From: Pseudomonas multiresinivorans
Lineage (GTDB): Bacteria; Pseudomonadota; Gammaproteobacteria; Pseudomonadales; Pseudomonadaceae
DNA length: 64,000 nt
Assembly (NCBI RefSeq): GCF_012971725.1
Contig: NZ_CP048833.1
Span: 1,054,001 to 1,118,000 of the forward strand
Direction of reading: 5' to 3'
Shown: positions 1 to 8,633 of the stretch, one piece after another
Layout of the letters: every line of letters begins with the position of its first letter
Position numbering within the stretch: the stretch's first letter is position 1
Notes under the pieces: generated by a model
The model's database searches: none
Told to the model about the DNA's origin: nothing
The model's input: only the letters and a program-made list of their open reading frames with translations
Made by a program: the position numbers and the translations under genes

Positions 1-926
1 TCCGGACGCAGGGTGAAGGCAACGATCTCTTTCACCACTTCCGGGAAGACGGTGACCAGGTCGCGGTCGCAGAAGGTGAAGACGGTGTCCAGGTGCATCG
101 CGGCGCGGGACTTGGGCAGGCCGGCAACAATGACTTTCTCCGCTGCGCCTTTGGCGAACAGTGCCTGGGCAACCTGGCCGATGGCCTGGCGGGAAGAACG
201 CTCACCCATACCGATCAGGACGACACCGTTGCCGATGGGCATGACGTCGCCGCCTTCGAGGGTGGACATGCCGTGGTCCTTGTCCGGATCGCCGTACCAG
301 ACTTCGAATTCGGCGTTGGTGAATTCCGGGTGGAACTTGTAGATCGCGGTAGTCAGCAGGGTTTCCTGACGTCGCGCCGGCCAGTACATCGGGTTCAGGG
401 TCACACCGCCGTAGATCCAGCAAGTGGTGTCACGGGTGAACTGGGTGTTGGGCAGCGGCGGCAGCAGGAAGCTGGAGTGGCCGAGGTAATCGCGGTACAT
501 CTTCAGCGCCTTGGCGCCTTCGCTTTCCGGGATGTCATCGGAGGCCACGCCGCCGATGAGGAATTCCGCCAGCTTGCGGGGCTCCAGGCTTTCGAGCCAG
601 CCGCGCAGTTCCTGAGTCAGGCCGACGCCGACGCTGTCATTGGTGATCTTGCGATCGAGGATCCACTTGAGGGCCTCGGGGTTCTGGACGGTCTCTGTCA
701 GCAGGTTGTGCATTTCGAGGACGTCGATGCCACGCTCGCGCATCTTGGTGACGAAGTCGAAGTGGTCGCGCTTCGCCTGGTTCACCCAGATAACGTCGTC
801 GAACAGCAACTCGTCGCAGTTGCTCGGGGTCAGGCGTTGATGGGCGAGTCCGGGCGAGCAGACCATTACTTTGCGTAGTTTGCCAGCTTCAGAATGGACG
901 CCAAGTTTGGTTTTTTCCGTGCTCAT
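1..926 (-). CDS. arcA: Arginine deiminase (partial, C-terminus outside window)
   Basis: Cytosolic enzyme that hydrolyses L-arginine to citrulline and ammonia, the first step of the ADI pathway that yields ATP during oxygen limitation. About 308 residues are present, beginning MSTEKTKLGVHSEAG. Three catalytic residues of the family are visible at the expected positions: Asp166 (in FTRD), Glu224 (in LEGGD) and His278 (in MHLDTVF). The nucleophilic Cys near residue 406 lies beyond the window edge. The ATG at 926 has GGAG upstream. It lies 16 bp after arcD in the same direction, so both are probably transcribed from the Anr-type promoter ahead of arcD. arcB and arcC are expected outside the window. 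Confidence 0.97.
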   Translation of the reverse strand, partial: MSTEKTKLGVHSEAGKLRKVMVCSPGLAHQRLTPSNCDELLFDDVIWVNQAKRDHFDFVTKMRERGIDVLEMHNLLTETVQNPEALKWILDRKITNDSVGVGLTQELRGWLESLEPRKLAEFLIGGVASDDIPESEGAKALKMYRDYLGHSSFLLPPLPNTQFTRDTTCWIYGGVTLNPMYWPARRQETLLTTAIYKFHPEFTNAEFEVWYGDPDKDHGMSTLEGGDVMPIGNGVVLIGMGERSSRQAIGQVAQALFAKGAAEKVIVAGLPKSRAAMHLDTVFTFCDRDLVTVFPEVVKEIVAFTLRP

Positions 927-942
927 GAGATGTCTCCAGGAG

Positions 943-2394
943 TTACAGAGTGAGGAAGCCGTCGTAGAGGCCGTACGCCGCTATCAGGGCGCCGATGACA
1001 ACGCCAGCGAAGATCAGCTTCTCGATATTGGTGAAGATGGGTTGGCCCACTTCACGTTTCGCTTTAGCGAAGAGGATTACCCCCGGCGCGTACAGCAGCG
1101 CCGACAGCAGCAGGTACTTCAGGCCACCGGCGTAGATCAGCCAGATGGCGTAGATGACCGAGATACCGGCGATGATCAGGTCCTTGGTGCGGTCTGCCGA
1201 GTCGGTCTCGTAGGTTTCACCCTTGACCGCCAGCAGCAGACCGTAGGCTGCGGACCAGAAGTACGGGATCAGGATCATCGAGGTGGCCAGCAGCAGCATC
1301 TTGGTGTACGGGTCCATGCCACCGTCGGAGCTGCCCGAGGTGAAGAACACGATGACCAGGAAGACCTGCACGCAGATGTTGGTCAGCCAGAGGGCGTTGG
1401 CCGGCACCTGGTTGGCGTTCTCCTTGCGGAGGAACTCCGGCATGGTGTGGTCCTTGGCGGCGGCGAACATGATCTCGGCGCACAGCAGTACCCAGGACAG
1501 CAGGGCACCCAGCAGGGAGATCAGCAGACCGACGCTGATCAGGACGGCACCCCAGTGACCGACCACGTGCTCGAGGACCAGCGCCATCGACGGGTTCTGC
1601 AGCTTGGCCAGTTCCGGCTGGGTCATCACGCCCATGGACAGCACGTTCACCAGTACCAGCAGCAGCAGGACGGTGATGAAGCCGATCACGGTGGCTTTAC
1701 CGACGTCCGAACGTTTTTCCGCACGGGAGGAGAAGATGCTCGCGCCTTCGATGCCGATGAACACCCAGACGGTGACCAGCATCATGTTGCGCACCTGGTT
1801 CATCACGCTGCCCAGGTCCGGATTGCTCTTGCCCCAGATGTCGGCGGTAAAGATGTCCAGCTTGAAGGCGAACAGGCAGATCAGGATGAACAGGAACAGC
1901 GGGACGATCTTCGCCACCGTGGTGATGGTGTTGATGAACGCCGCTTCCTTGATCCCGCGCAGCACCAGGAAGTGCAGGGCCCACAAGAGGATCGACGCGC
2001 AGATGATCGCAGCGACGGTGTCGCCCTTGCCGAAGATCGGGAAGAAGTAGCCCAGGGTGCTGAACAGCAGGAGGAAGTAACCAACGTTGCCGAGCCAGGC
2101 GCTGATCCAGTAACCCCAGGCCGAGGAGAAGCCCATGTAGTCACCGAAACCGGCCTTGGCGTAGGCGTACACACCACCGTCGAGCTGCGGTTTGCGGTTG
2201 GCCAGCGTCTGGAAGACGAAAGCCAGGGTCAACATGCCGACCGCGGTGATGGCCCAGCCGATGAGGATGGCGCCGACGTCCGCACTGGCCGCCATGTTTT
2301 GCGGAAGGGAGAAAATGCCCCCGCCGATCATGGATCCTACGACCAGGGCTGTCAGCGCGCCGAGTCGTAGTTTTTGGCTGCTTTCTTGCGACAT
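943..2394 (-). CDS. arcD: Arginine/ornithine antiporter
   Basis: Inner-membrane exchanger importing arginine and exporting ornithine for the arginine deiminase pathway. The 483-residue protein has the length and start (MSQESSQKLRLGALTALVVG) of Pseudomonas ArcD. It has about a dozen hydrophobic segments and an APC-superfamily N-terminal glycine-rich helix (VGSMIGGGIFSLP). The ATG at 2394 is preceded by GGGAG. It is the first gene of the arcD-arcA unit, and an Anr/Fnr-type box lies about 75 bp upstream. Confidence 0.96.
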   Translation of the reverse strand: MSQESSQKLRLGALTALVVGSMIGGGIFSLPQNMAASADVGAILIGWAITAVGMLTLAFVFQTLANRKPQLDGGVYAYAKAGFGDYMGFSSAWGYWISAWLGNVGYFLLLFSTLGYFFPIFGKGDTVAAIICASILLWALHFLVLRGIKEAAFINTITTVAKIVPLFLFILICLFAFKLDIFTADIWGKSNPDLGSVMNQVRNMMLVTVWVFIGIEGASIFSSRAEKRSDVGKATVIGFITVLLLLVLVNVLSMGVMTQPELAKLQNPSMALVLEHVVGHWGAVLISVGLLISLLGALLSWVLLCAEIMFAAAKDHTMPEFLRKENANQVPANALWLTNICVQVFLVIVFFTSGSSDGGMDPYTKMLLLATSMILIPYFWSAAYGLLLAVKGETYETDSADRTKDLIIAGISVIYAIWLIYAGGLKYLLLSALLYAPGVILFAKAKREVGQPIFTNIEKLIFAGVVIGALIAAYGLYDGFLTL

Positions 2395-2429
2395 TTAAGA
2401 ATCTCCCTATAGGAAGTTGGAGAGTGACG

Positions 2430-2473
2430 CTATTAGGCGCCTGTCACCGGGGGGCGCCCCTGATTCAGGTCAA
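2430..2473 (-). promoter_or_regulatory. Anr-dependent arc operon promoter
   Basis: On the minus strand TTGACCTGAATCAG (2473-2460) matches the Anr/Fnr consensus TTGAT-N4-ATCAA with the arc-type variant ends. A -10-like TAATAG at 2435-2430 places the box centre near -41.5, the class II activation position. The arc operon of P. aeruginosa is known to be Anr-activated under low oxygen. The box assignment is by eye. Confidence 0.8.
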
Positions 2474-2980
2474 TAGCTTGCTATCCAATGTATCGGGCAG
2501 TACTTCCTGCTCTGCCCACCCCGGATAAACCATAGGAGAGGTTTTGCATTAGCGCCCGATTTAGAGGGGATTTCGTGAAGATTTGACCGCGGTTTCATGA
2601 CCGCAGAATGGCAGCTGAATTTGCAGATCCGCGCAGGACGCGCGGTGGCGCTTGATTTTCAGGTACGAGCAGGTTCGGGACCGCTGTGTAGGAAAACCCT
2701 GAGCGATGATGCGGTAGGAGGGAATTGGCCGGGGCAGGATCACTGCACCCGGCGATGCGCCTGTCGAGTTGAAGGCGCGAGATGGCAAGAAGCCCGAAGG
2801 ACACCACCGGGTTCGTGGCCCGGCGGGGCGGCGTGGCGAGCACGCCGCGAGATGTGATGCACAGAGGCAATCGCACCCATGTCGCAGAGCAAGGTGTGTG
2901 CCAGGACCAAAGACTACGTCAGAGCGCTCTGCAGCGCTGTTCGCCCTTGGTCGCAGAAGGTGCTATCGGCGGATTCTTGC
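2474..2980. other. Gene-free stretch between arcD and dctD
   Basis: About 500 bp with no convincing gene. Short open frames here overlap each other, and none has a ribosome-binding site or recognisable product. In PAO1 the C4-dicarboxylate TRAP transporter genes dctPQM lie between dctD and arcD (recalled synteny). No remnant of them can be recognised here. I see no clear terminator for dctD. Confidence 0.6.
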
Positions 2981-4375
2981 TCAGGCTTCGGTGTCGTCGG
3001 CGGAAATTCCGCCACTGCCTGAGAAAAGCAGCCCGTGTTTGCGCAACTTGTCGTGCAGTGTCTTGCGGGGTATTCCCAGCGCCTCGGCAAGGCTGCGCAG
3101 GGAGTTGTGCGGGCGGCTTATTTCAGCGGCGATCAAGGAGCGCTCGAAGGATTCGACCTGTTCGTTCAACCCGCTGCCATGGATCGCCGACACGGACTGG
3201 TCGCGGCTCTCGTCCAGACCCAGATCCAGCCCGAGTGCAAAGCGCTCCGCCGCGTTCTGTAGTTCGCGGACATTGCCCGGCCAGCCATGGGCCAGTAGCT
3301 GCGCCCTCTGGGCCGAGTCCAGCGGCCTTGTGCTCAGGCCATGGCGTTCTGCAGCGCGCTCGGCGAAGTGTTGGAACAGCAGCAGGATGTCGTCGCCGCG
3401 CTCGCGCAGCGGTGGAATGCGCAGGCTGGCAACATTGAGGCGGTAATAGAGGTCGGCGCGAAAGCGGCCTTCGTCCGAGGCCAGGCGAAGGTCCTCTTTG
3501 GTTGCCGCGATGATGCGGATATCCAGCGGGATGAGCTGGTTGGAGCCCAGGCGTTCGACAGTACGCTCCTGCAAGAGGCGCAGCAGCTTGACCTGCACGT
3601 CCAGGCTCATGCTCTCGATCTCGTCGAGAAACAACGTGCCACCGTTGGCGAACTCGAATTTGCCGATGCGGCGTTTCTGCGCGCCGGTGAAGGCACCCTG
3701 CTCATGGCCGAACAGTTCGCTTTCCACTACCGATTCGGCCAGCGCGCCGGCGTTGATGGCGACAAAGGGACCATTGCGGCGATTCGACAGTTCATGGAGG
3801 GCACGCGCCACCACTTCCTTGCCCGAGCCGGTTTCGCCCAGCACCAGAACATCAGCCTGGATTGCCGCCAGTGAGGCGACCTGCTGTTGCAGGCGTTGCA
3901 TCGGCGCGGAGTGGCCCACGAGGCGGCCTCGGACCTCCTTCTGCTCCGACAGCGCCAGGCGCAGGCTGCGGTTCTCCAGCACCAGACGGCGCACGTCCAA
4001 CGCGCGGCGCACGCTGTCCAGCAGGGCATCGCTGGGGAAGGGTTTTTCCAGGAAGTCGTAGGCGCCCGAACGCATAGCCTTCACCGCGAGCGGCACGTCA
4101 CCGTGGCCTGTCACCAGGATCACCGGCAGCTCGGAATCCTGCGCGTGCAGCTGTTCGAGCAATTGCAGGCCATCGATTCCCGGCATGCGGATATCGCTGA
4201 CGATCACCCCCGGCCAGTCGCGTGCCTGCAGTGGATCGATCTGCCGCGCATCGCCCAGCGCCACTACCTTGAAGCCAGCGAGGTCGAGTGTCTGGCAGAG
4301 CGCCTGTCGCAAATGCGGATCGTCATCGACCAGCAAAACCTGGGTCGTGGGATCGAAAGGCTCGGCCGAACTCAT
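2981..4375 (-). CDS. dctD: C4-dicarboxylate sigma-54 response regulator
   Basis: NtrC-class transcriptional activator, cytosolic, 464 residues. The receiver domain spans about 1-125 with phosphoacceptor Asp61 (SDIRMPG). The AAA+ sigma-54 activation domain has Walker A GETGSGKE near 180-187 and the sigma-54 contact loop GAFTGA near 227-232. A C-terminal Fis-type helix-turn-helix contains ALGIPRKTLHDKLRKHG. The start overlaps the dctB stop as ATGA. The family activates dctA and/or dctPQM in response to succinate, fumarate or malate sensed by DctB. No transporter target gene is in this window. Confidence 0.92.
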   Translation of the reverse strand: MSSAEPFDPTTQVLLVDDDPHLRQALCQTLDLAGFKVVALGDARQIDPLQARDWPGVIVSDIRMPGIDGLQLLEQLHAQDSELPVILVTGHGDVPLAVKAMRSGAYDFLEKPFPSDALLDSVRRALDVRRLVLENRSLRLALSEQKEVRGRLVGHSAPMQRLQQQVASLAAIQADVLVLGETGSGKEVVARALHELSNRRNGPFVAINAGALAESVVESELFGHEQGAFTGAQKRRIGKFEFANGGTLFLDEIESMSLDVQVKLLRLLQERTVERLGSNQLIPLDIRIIAATKEDLRLASDEGRFRADLYYRLNVASLRIPPLRERGDDILLLFQHFAERAAERHGLSTRPLDSAQRAQLLAHGWPGNVRELQNAAERFALGLDLGLDESRDQSVSAIHGSGLNEQVESFERSLIAAEISRPHNSLRSLAEALGIPRKTLHDKLRKHGLLFSGSGGISADDTEA

Positions 4376-6186
4376 GCGCGGGTTTCCTCTTGCGGCGTCA
4401 GGGTCACACCGGGAACGCCCGGCAACAGATGCAATTGTACGAGAGCGCCGCCCTCCGGGTGATTCCCAAGTTCCAGGCGGCCGCCGAGAGTGCGTAATAA
4501 GGTGTCGCAGATGGCCAGTCCCAGGCCGAGACCCTTTGCGCTGGTCTTGGTGGTGAAGAAAGGCTCCCGGGCATGCGCCAGGGCCTGTTCCGAAAAGCCG
4601 GGGCCGTTGTCGCGCAGCGAGACGATGACGCGCTCCGGCGTTTGCTCGGCGGTCAGCCAGATTCGCCGCGGCAGGCCTTTCTCCGCAAGGGCATCAAGGG
4701 CGTTGGAGATCAGGTTGGAAAGGATCTGTCGGAGCCGTGTTTCGCCCGCTTGTACCCAGATTGCCGCATCCGGCAGATCTCGCAACAACTCGACGTTCAT
4801 CGCCTGGCGCCGCTGCGCGACCAGGGCCAGGGCATCGTTGATCGCCGGCTGCAACGCGACGTTCTCCGGAGCCCGGCGGGCGCCGCGGGCATAAGCCTTG
4901 AGGTGGCCGATGATGGAGGCCATGCGCCCGGTCAGTTCACCGATCTGCTCGAGGTTGCCACGAGCGTCGCTGTAGCGCTCGTGGTCGAGCAGTACGCGGG
5001 CGTTGTCGGCGTAGCTGCGGATCGCCGCCAGCGGCTGGTTGAGCTCATGGCTGATACTGGCGGACATGGTGCCCAGGGCGGTGAGCTTGCCGGCTTGCAC
5101 CACTTCATCCTGGGCGTGCATCAGCTCGCGCTGGGCCTGCTCGCGGTTGCTGACTTCCTCCTGCAGTCGCGTGTTGGCACCCTCCAGCTCCTGGGTGCGC
5201 TCCTGCACGCGCAGTTCCAGTTCGTGCTTGGCCTGTGCCTCCAGAGCAATACGTTCGAGGTAATGGCGGCGGCTGATAGTCAACAGCGACAACAGCAGCA
5301 GAAGTGCGACCAGGGTGGCTGCGCCGATCAGAACAACGCTGCGTACCGGCGCGTCGACTTGAGTGCGGGGGGTATAGATACTGACGGTCCAGCCGGTCTC
5401 TGGCAGGTGGCGGCTCTGGCTGATCCAGCGTCGCTGATCGATTTTCAGCGGCAGCGGATGCAGCACGGGATAGGGAATGTTCTCGGCGATCTCGCGCTGC
5501 TTGGCCGGCGACAGTTCCTTTCCCGTGTGGAAGCGCCACGCGTTGCTGGAGGAGAGGATGACGACGCCGTTGGAGTCCATCACCAGCAACTGCTCCGGCG
5601 TGTTGCCCCAGAGCTGTTCCATGTGTTCGAGATCGACTTTCACCACCAGCACACCGAGCAGCTTTCCGCTGTCGCGCACGTCGCTGGCGAAATAGTAACC
5701 GCGTCGCTTGGACGTCGTGCCCAGACCGAAGAATCTACCCTGACGACCCTGGGTCGCTTCTTTGTAATAGGGGCGGAATGAAAAGTTTCGGCCGACGAAG
5801 CTGTCGGCCTGGTCCCAGTTGGAGGCGGCGTGGGTCATGCCGTCCGCCTGGATCAGGTAAATGACGTCGGCCCCGGTGCGCCCGCGGATGCGCTGTAGCT
5901 CCAGGTTGGCGGCGTTCTGTGCTGTCAGGCTTTCCGGCGATTGCAGCGCGGCACGCAGGGTCGGCAGTTCGCCGAGGATCGGCGGCAGGTCCTCGTAGCG
6001 GCGCAGGGTGCCCAGCAGGTTGGCGACGTAGAGGTCGAGGGTCTGCTGGTTCTGCTTGGCCAGTTGTTCGCTGTAGTAGCGTTCGGCGAAGTGGTGGAGT
6101 GGCCAGAGAAGTACTGCGAACAGGCATACCTGCAGTACTCGGGAGCGCCAAAGAGGGCGGTGATGGTTCAAGGGGACATCCACCAA
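4372..6186 (-). CDS. dctB: C4-dicarboxylate sensor histidine kinase
   Basis: Membrane sensor kinase, 604 residues. Transmembrane helices lie near 17-32 and 283-303 and flank a periplasmic double-Cache sensor carrying the DctB-type motif FSFRPYYKEA near 135-144. A coiled linker runs from about 310 to 360. The H-box has His380 (SHELNQPLAAIRSYADNA), the N-box is near 490 (NLISNALDAL), and G-boxes DNGPGF and GLGLGLAIC follow. It should phosphorylate DctD. The start is uncertain: 6186 is TTG and an in-frame GTG at 6183 is equally plausible after GGAAATTG. Confidence 0.92.
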   Translation of the reverse strand: MVDVPLNHHRPLWRSRVLQVCLFAVLLWPLHHFAERYYSEQLAKQNQQTLDLYVANLLGTLRRYEDLPPILGELPTLRAALQSPESLTAQNAANLELQRIRGRTGADVIYLIQADGMTHAASNWDQADSFVGRNFSFRPYYKEATQGRQGRFFGLGTTSKRRGYYFASDVRDSGKLLGVLVVKVDLEHMEQLWGNTPEQLLVMDSNGVVILSSSNAWRFHTGKELSPAKQREIAENIPYPVLHPLPLKIDQRRWISQSRHLPETGWTVSIYTPRTQVDAPVRSVVLIGAATLVALLLLLSLLTISRRHYLERIALEAQAKHELELRVQERTQELEGANTRLQEEVSNREQAQRELMHAQDEVVQAGKLTALGTMSASISHELNQPLAAIRSYADNARVLLDHERYSDARGNLEQIGELTGRMASIIGHLKAYARGARRAPENVALQPAINDALALVAQRRQAMNVELLRDLPDAAIWVQAGETRLRQILSNLISNALDALAEKGLPRRIWLTAEQTPERVIVSLRDNGPGFSEQALAHAREPFFTTKTSAKGLGLGLAICDTLLRTLGGRLELGNHPEGGALVQLHLLPGVPGVTLTPQEETRA

Positions 6187-6304
6187 TTTCCAACTCGCTG
6201 TTGCCGCAGCAACGAATATGGCTCAACGGGGCTTGAGAGCGAATCAAGCATCCTCGGTGTTGTTGCAGATACCGGGTGCGGGCCCGGCAGTGGCTAAGCA
6301 GGAA
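6187..6304. other. Short intergenic region between rmlC and dctB
   Basis: 118 bp separating the end of the rml operon from the start of dctB. It should hold the dctBD promoter. A weak CCGGG/CCCGG hairpin lies at 6271-6286 without a convincing T-run. No sigma-54 or Anr motif was recognised. Confidence 0.4.
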
Positions 6305-6850
6305 TCAGTCGAAGAGTTCCGCATCCTCGAGACGTGATCCTTCGCGGTCCTTGGCGGATAGCTCGGGTTCCGTGTCCAGGGGCCATTTGATGGACAGGGC
6401 AGGATCGTTCCAAGCGATGCAACGCTCGTGCTCCGGCGCCCAGAAGTCCGTTGTCTTGTATAGGAATTCGGCACTTTCGCTAAGTACGAGGAATCCGTGG
6501 GCAAAGCCTTCGGGAATCCACATCTGCAGCTTGTTCTCTTCGGAGAGTCGCTGCCCGACCCACTGACCGAATGTCGGTGAGCTACCACGCAGGTCCACGG
6601 CCACGTCGAAAACCTCCCCCTGTACCACGCGCACCAGCTTTCCCTGTGGCTGCTGAATCTGATAGTGCAGGCCGCGCAATACGCCTTTGGCCGACCGGGA
6701 GTGATTGTCCTGAACGAATGTGATTTGGCGGGAGATTACCTGCTCGAAGCTCCTTTGGTTGAAGCTTTCAAAGAAGAAACCACGGCTGTCGCCGAAGACC
6801 TGCGGCTCAATCACCAGGACATCAGGGATGGGCAGTGGAGTGGCTTTCAT
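6305..6850 (-). CDS. rmlC: dTDP-4-dehydrorhamnose 3,5-epimerase
   Basis: Third step of dTDP-L-rhamnose synthesis: double epimerisation of dTDP-4-keto-6-deoxyglucose in the cytosol. It is 181 residues, normal for the family. Hallmarks are DVLVIEPQVFGDSRGFFFES at the N-terminus, the catalytic-base region VLRGLHYQIQQPQGKLVR with His, and IPEGFAHGFLVLSE. The ATG at 6850 overlaps the rmlA stop (TGATG), showing translational coupling. It is the last gene of rmlBDAC. Confidence 0.97.
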   Translation of the reverse strand: MKATPLPIPDVLVIEPQVFGDSRGFFFESFNQRSFEQVISRQITFVQDNHSRSAKGVLRGLHYQIQQPQGKLVRVVQGEVFDVAVDLRGSSPTFGQWVGQRLSEENKLQMWIPEGFAHGFLVLSESAEFLYKTTDFWAPEHERCIAWNDPALSIKWPLDTEPELSAKDREGSRLEDAELFD

Positions 6851-7731
6851 CAGTAGACCGTTTGAGTGAGAAGATGTTGGAGATACAGGCCGTATCCGCT
6901 CTTGGAAAGCGGAGCCGCCAGACGTTGCAATTCTTCCGAGCTTATCCAGCCCTGCCTGAAGGCAATCTCTTCCGGGCAGGCGACCTTTAGGCCCTGCCGG
7001 TTCTCGAGAGTTGCGATGAACTGGCTGGCTTCCAGCAACGACTCGTGAGTGCCGGTGTCCAGCCAGGCAAAGCCGCGCCCCATGATTTCCACCGACAGCT
7101 CTCCCTGCTCCAGGTAGCGTCGATTGATATCGGTAATCTCCAGTTCGCCACGCGCCGACGGCGTCAGACTTCTGGCGATTTCGATGACGCTCTGGTCGTA
7201 GAAATAGAGCCCGGTGACGGCGTAATGAGACTTGGGCAGGGCAGGCTTTTCTTCCAGGCTGATGGCTTTCCCGTGGAGGTCGAATTCGACGACGCCATAA
7301 CGCTCCGGGTCATGCACATGGTAAGCGAACACGGTGGCGCCGCTGGTCTGCTGCACGGCGCTGGTCAGGCGTTCCTGAAGGTCATGGCCATGGTAGATAT
7401 TGTCGCCCAGCACCAGGGCGCTGAGACTGTCGCCGAGGAACTGGGCGCCGATCAAAAATGCCTGAGCCAGGCCATCCGGCGAAGATTGGATCGCATACTG
7501 CAGTTCGAGTCCCCACTGATTTCCATTGCCTAGCAATTGCTGGAAGCGGGGGATGTCCTGAGGCGTGGAAATAATGAGAATTTCCCTGATACCCGCAAGC
7601 ATCAGGGTGCTGAGCGGGTAATAGATCATCGGCTTGTCATACACCGGCAGCAGCTGCTTGGAAATTGACAGAGTGGCCGGATGTAGCCGGGTTCCTGCGC
7701 CACCGGCGAGGATGATGCCTTTACGCTTCAT
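6850..7731 (-). CDS. rmlA: Glucose-1-phosphate thymidylyltransferase
   Basis: Cytosolic nucleotidyltransferase making dTDP-glucose from glucose-1-phosphate and dTTP, the first committed step of dTDP-L-rhamnose synthesis. It has 293 residues with the signature GGAGTRLHPATL near residue 10 and the sugar-binding segment FVYHV-like VFAYHVHDPERYGVVEF, followed by LEEKP. The start overlaps the rmlD stop as ATGA. The enzyme is allosterically inhibited by dTDP-rhamnose in Pseudomonas. Confidence 0.97.
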   Translation of the reverse strand: MKRKGIILAGGAGTRLHPATLSISKQLLPVYDKPMIYYPLSTLMLAGIREILIISTPQDIPRFQQLLGNGNQWGLELQYAIQSSPDGLAQAFLIGAQFLGDSLSALVLGDNIYHGHDLQERLTSAVQQTSGATVFAYHVHDPERYGVVEFDLHGKAISLEEKPALPKSHYAVTGLYFYDQSVIEIARSLTPSARGELEITDINRRYLEQGELSVEIMGRGFAWLDTGTHESLLEASQFIATLENRQGLKVACPEEIAFRQGWISSEELQRLAAPLSKSGYGLYLQHLLTQTVY

Positions 7732-8633
7732 GCGAGTTTCTCTCCAGCAAGCTCGACCAGCATTCGTTTGACGTGAACCTCCCAGGCGGGCAGGATCAAA
7801 CCAAAGGTTTCCTGCAGCTTTGCGGTGTCGAGTCGAGAGTTGTGCGGGCGAGGGGCAGGCAGCGGATAGTCCGCCGTTGCTATTGGTACCACGCGCTCAG
7901 GAAGGCTGCGTAGTGCCAATCCCAGATGTGTTGCCTGTTCGATTACGAACTGGGCATAGCCATGCCAACTGACTGCACCGGTGGCGACCAGATGGTAGAC
8001 ACCGGCGAGCGCTTGTGCGTCGGGGCGGCGCTGCAGTTGGGCGATCATCTGGGCGGTAATATCGGCAATCAATTCGGCGCTGGTCGGAGCGCCGGTCTGA
8101 TCGGCGATCACACGTAACTCATCACGCTCGGCTGCCAGGCGAAGAATGGTCTTGGCGAAGTTGGCGCCTCGGGCCGCGTAAACCCAACTGGTACGCAAGA
8201 TAAGATGTCGGCAGCCACTACGACTGATCGCCTGCTCTCCCTCCAGCTTCGTCCGGCCGTAAACGTTCAATGGATTGGGGCGCGCATCTTCGGTGAATGG
8301 CTGGTCGCCCCTGCCGTCGAACACATAGTCCGTCGAGTAATGCACGAGCCATGCTCCGCGTTCGGCGGCGAATCCTGCCAGCAACTCAACTGCTTCGGCG
8401 TTAATCCGGCGTGCTCGATCGAAGTCGAATTCCGCCTTGTCGACTGCGGTGTAGGCGGCCGCATTCACTATGATCTTGGGGCGTTCGGCCTCCAGCAGGG
8501 CGCGCAGCCCGGCCAGGTTCTCGAGGTCTCCCCGCTGGCGATCACAGGTAACCAGTATTCCGAGAGGAGCCAGCGCGCGCTGTAGCTCCCAGCCGACCTG
8601 GCCGTTTGCGCCAAGGAGAAGGATCTTGCTCAT
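7728..8633 (-). CDS. rmlD: dTDP-4-dehydrorhamnose reductase
   Basis: NADPH-dependent final step of dTDP-L-rhamnose synthesis. The chosen start is the ATG at 8633 (MSKILLLGANGQVGWELQ, 301 residues), because it overlaps the rmlB stop as ATGA and begins right at the Rossmann strand. An upstream in-frame start at 8654 would add seven unlikely residues. The nucleotide-binding GANGQVGW and the SDR catalytic YGRTKLEGE are visible. Confidence 0.96.
   Translation of the reverse strand: MSKILLLGANGQVGWELQRALAPLGILVTCDRQRGDLENLAGLRALLEAERPKIIVNAAAYTAVDKAEFDFDRARRINAEAVELLAGFAAERGAWLVHYSTDYVFDGRGDQPFTEDARPNPLNVYGRTKLEGEQAISRSGCRHLILRTSWVYAARGANFAKTILRLAAERDELRVIADQTGAPTSAELIADITAQMIAQLQRRPDAQALAGVYHLVATGAVSWHGYAQFVIEQATHLGLALRSLPERVVPIATADYPLPAPRPHNSRLDTAKLQETFGLILPAWEVHVKRMLVELAGEKLA

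Noticed and set aside
2597..3438. Plus-strand frames opposite the end of dctD extending into the arcD-dctD gap
   Set aside because: No known product and no ribosome-binding site; could not be matched to any remnant of dctP, dctQ or dctM.
6271..6286. Terminator-like hairpin after rmlC
   Set aside because: Only a 5 bp stem, no T-run, sits inside the dctB upstream region.
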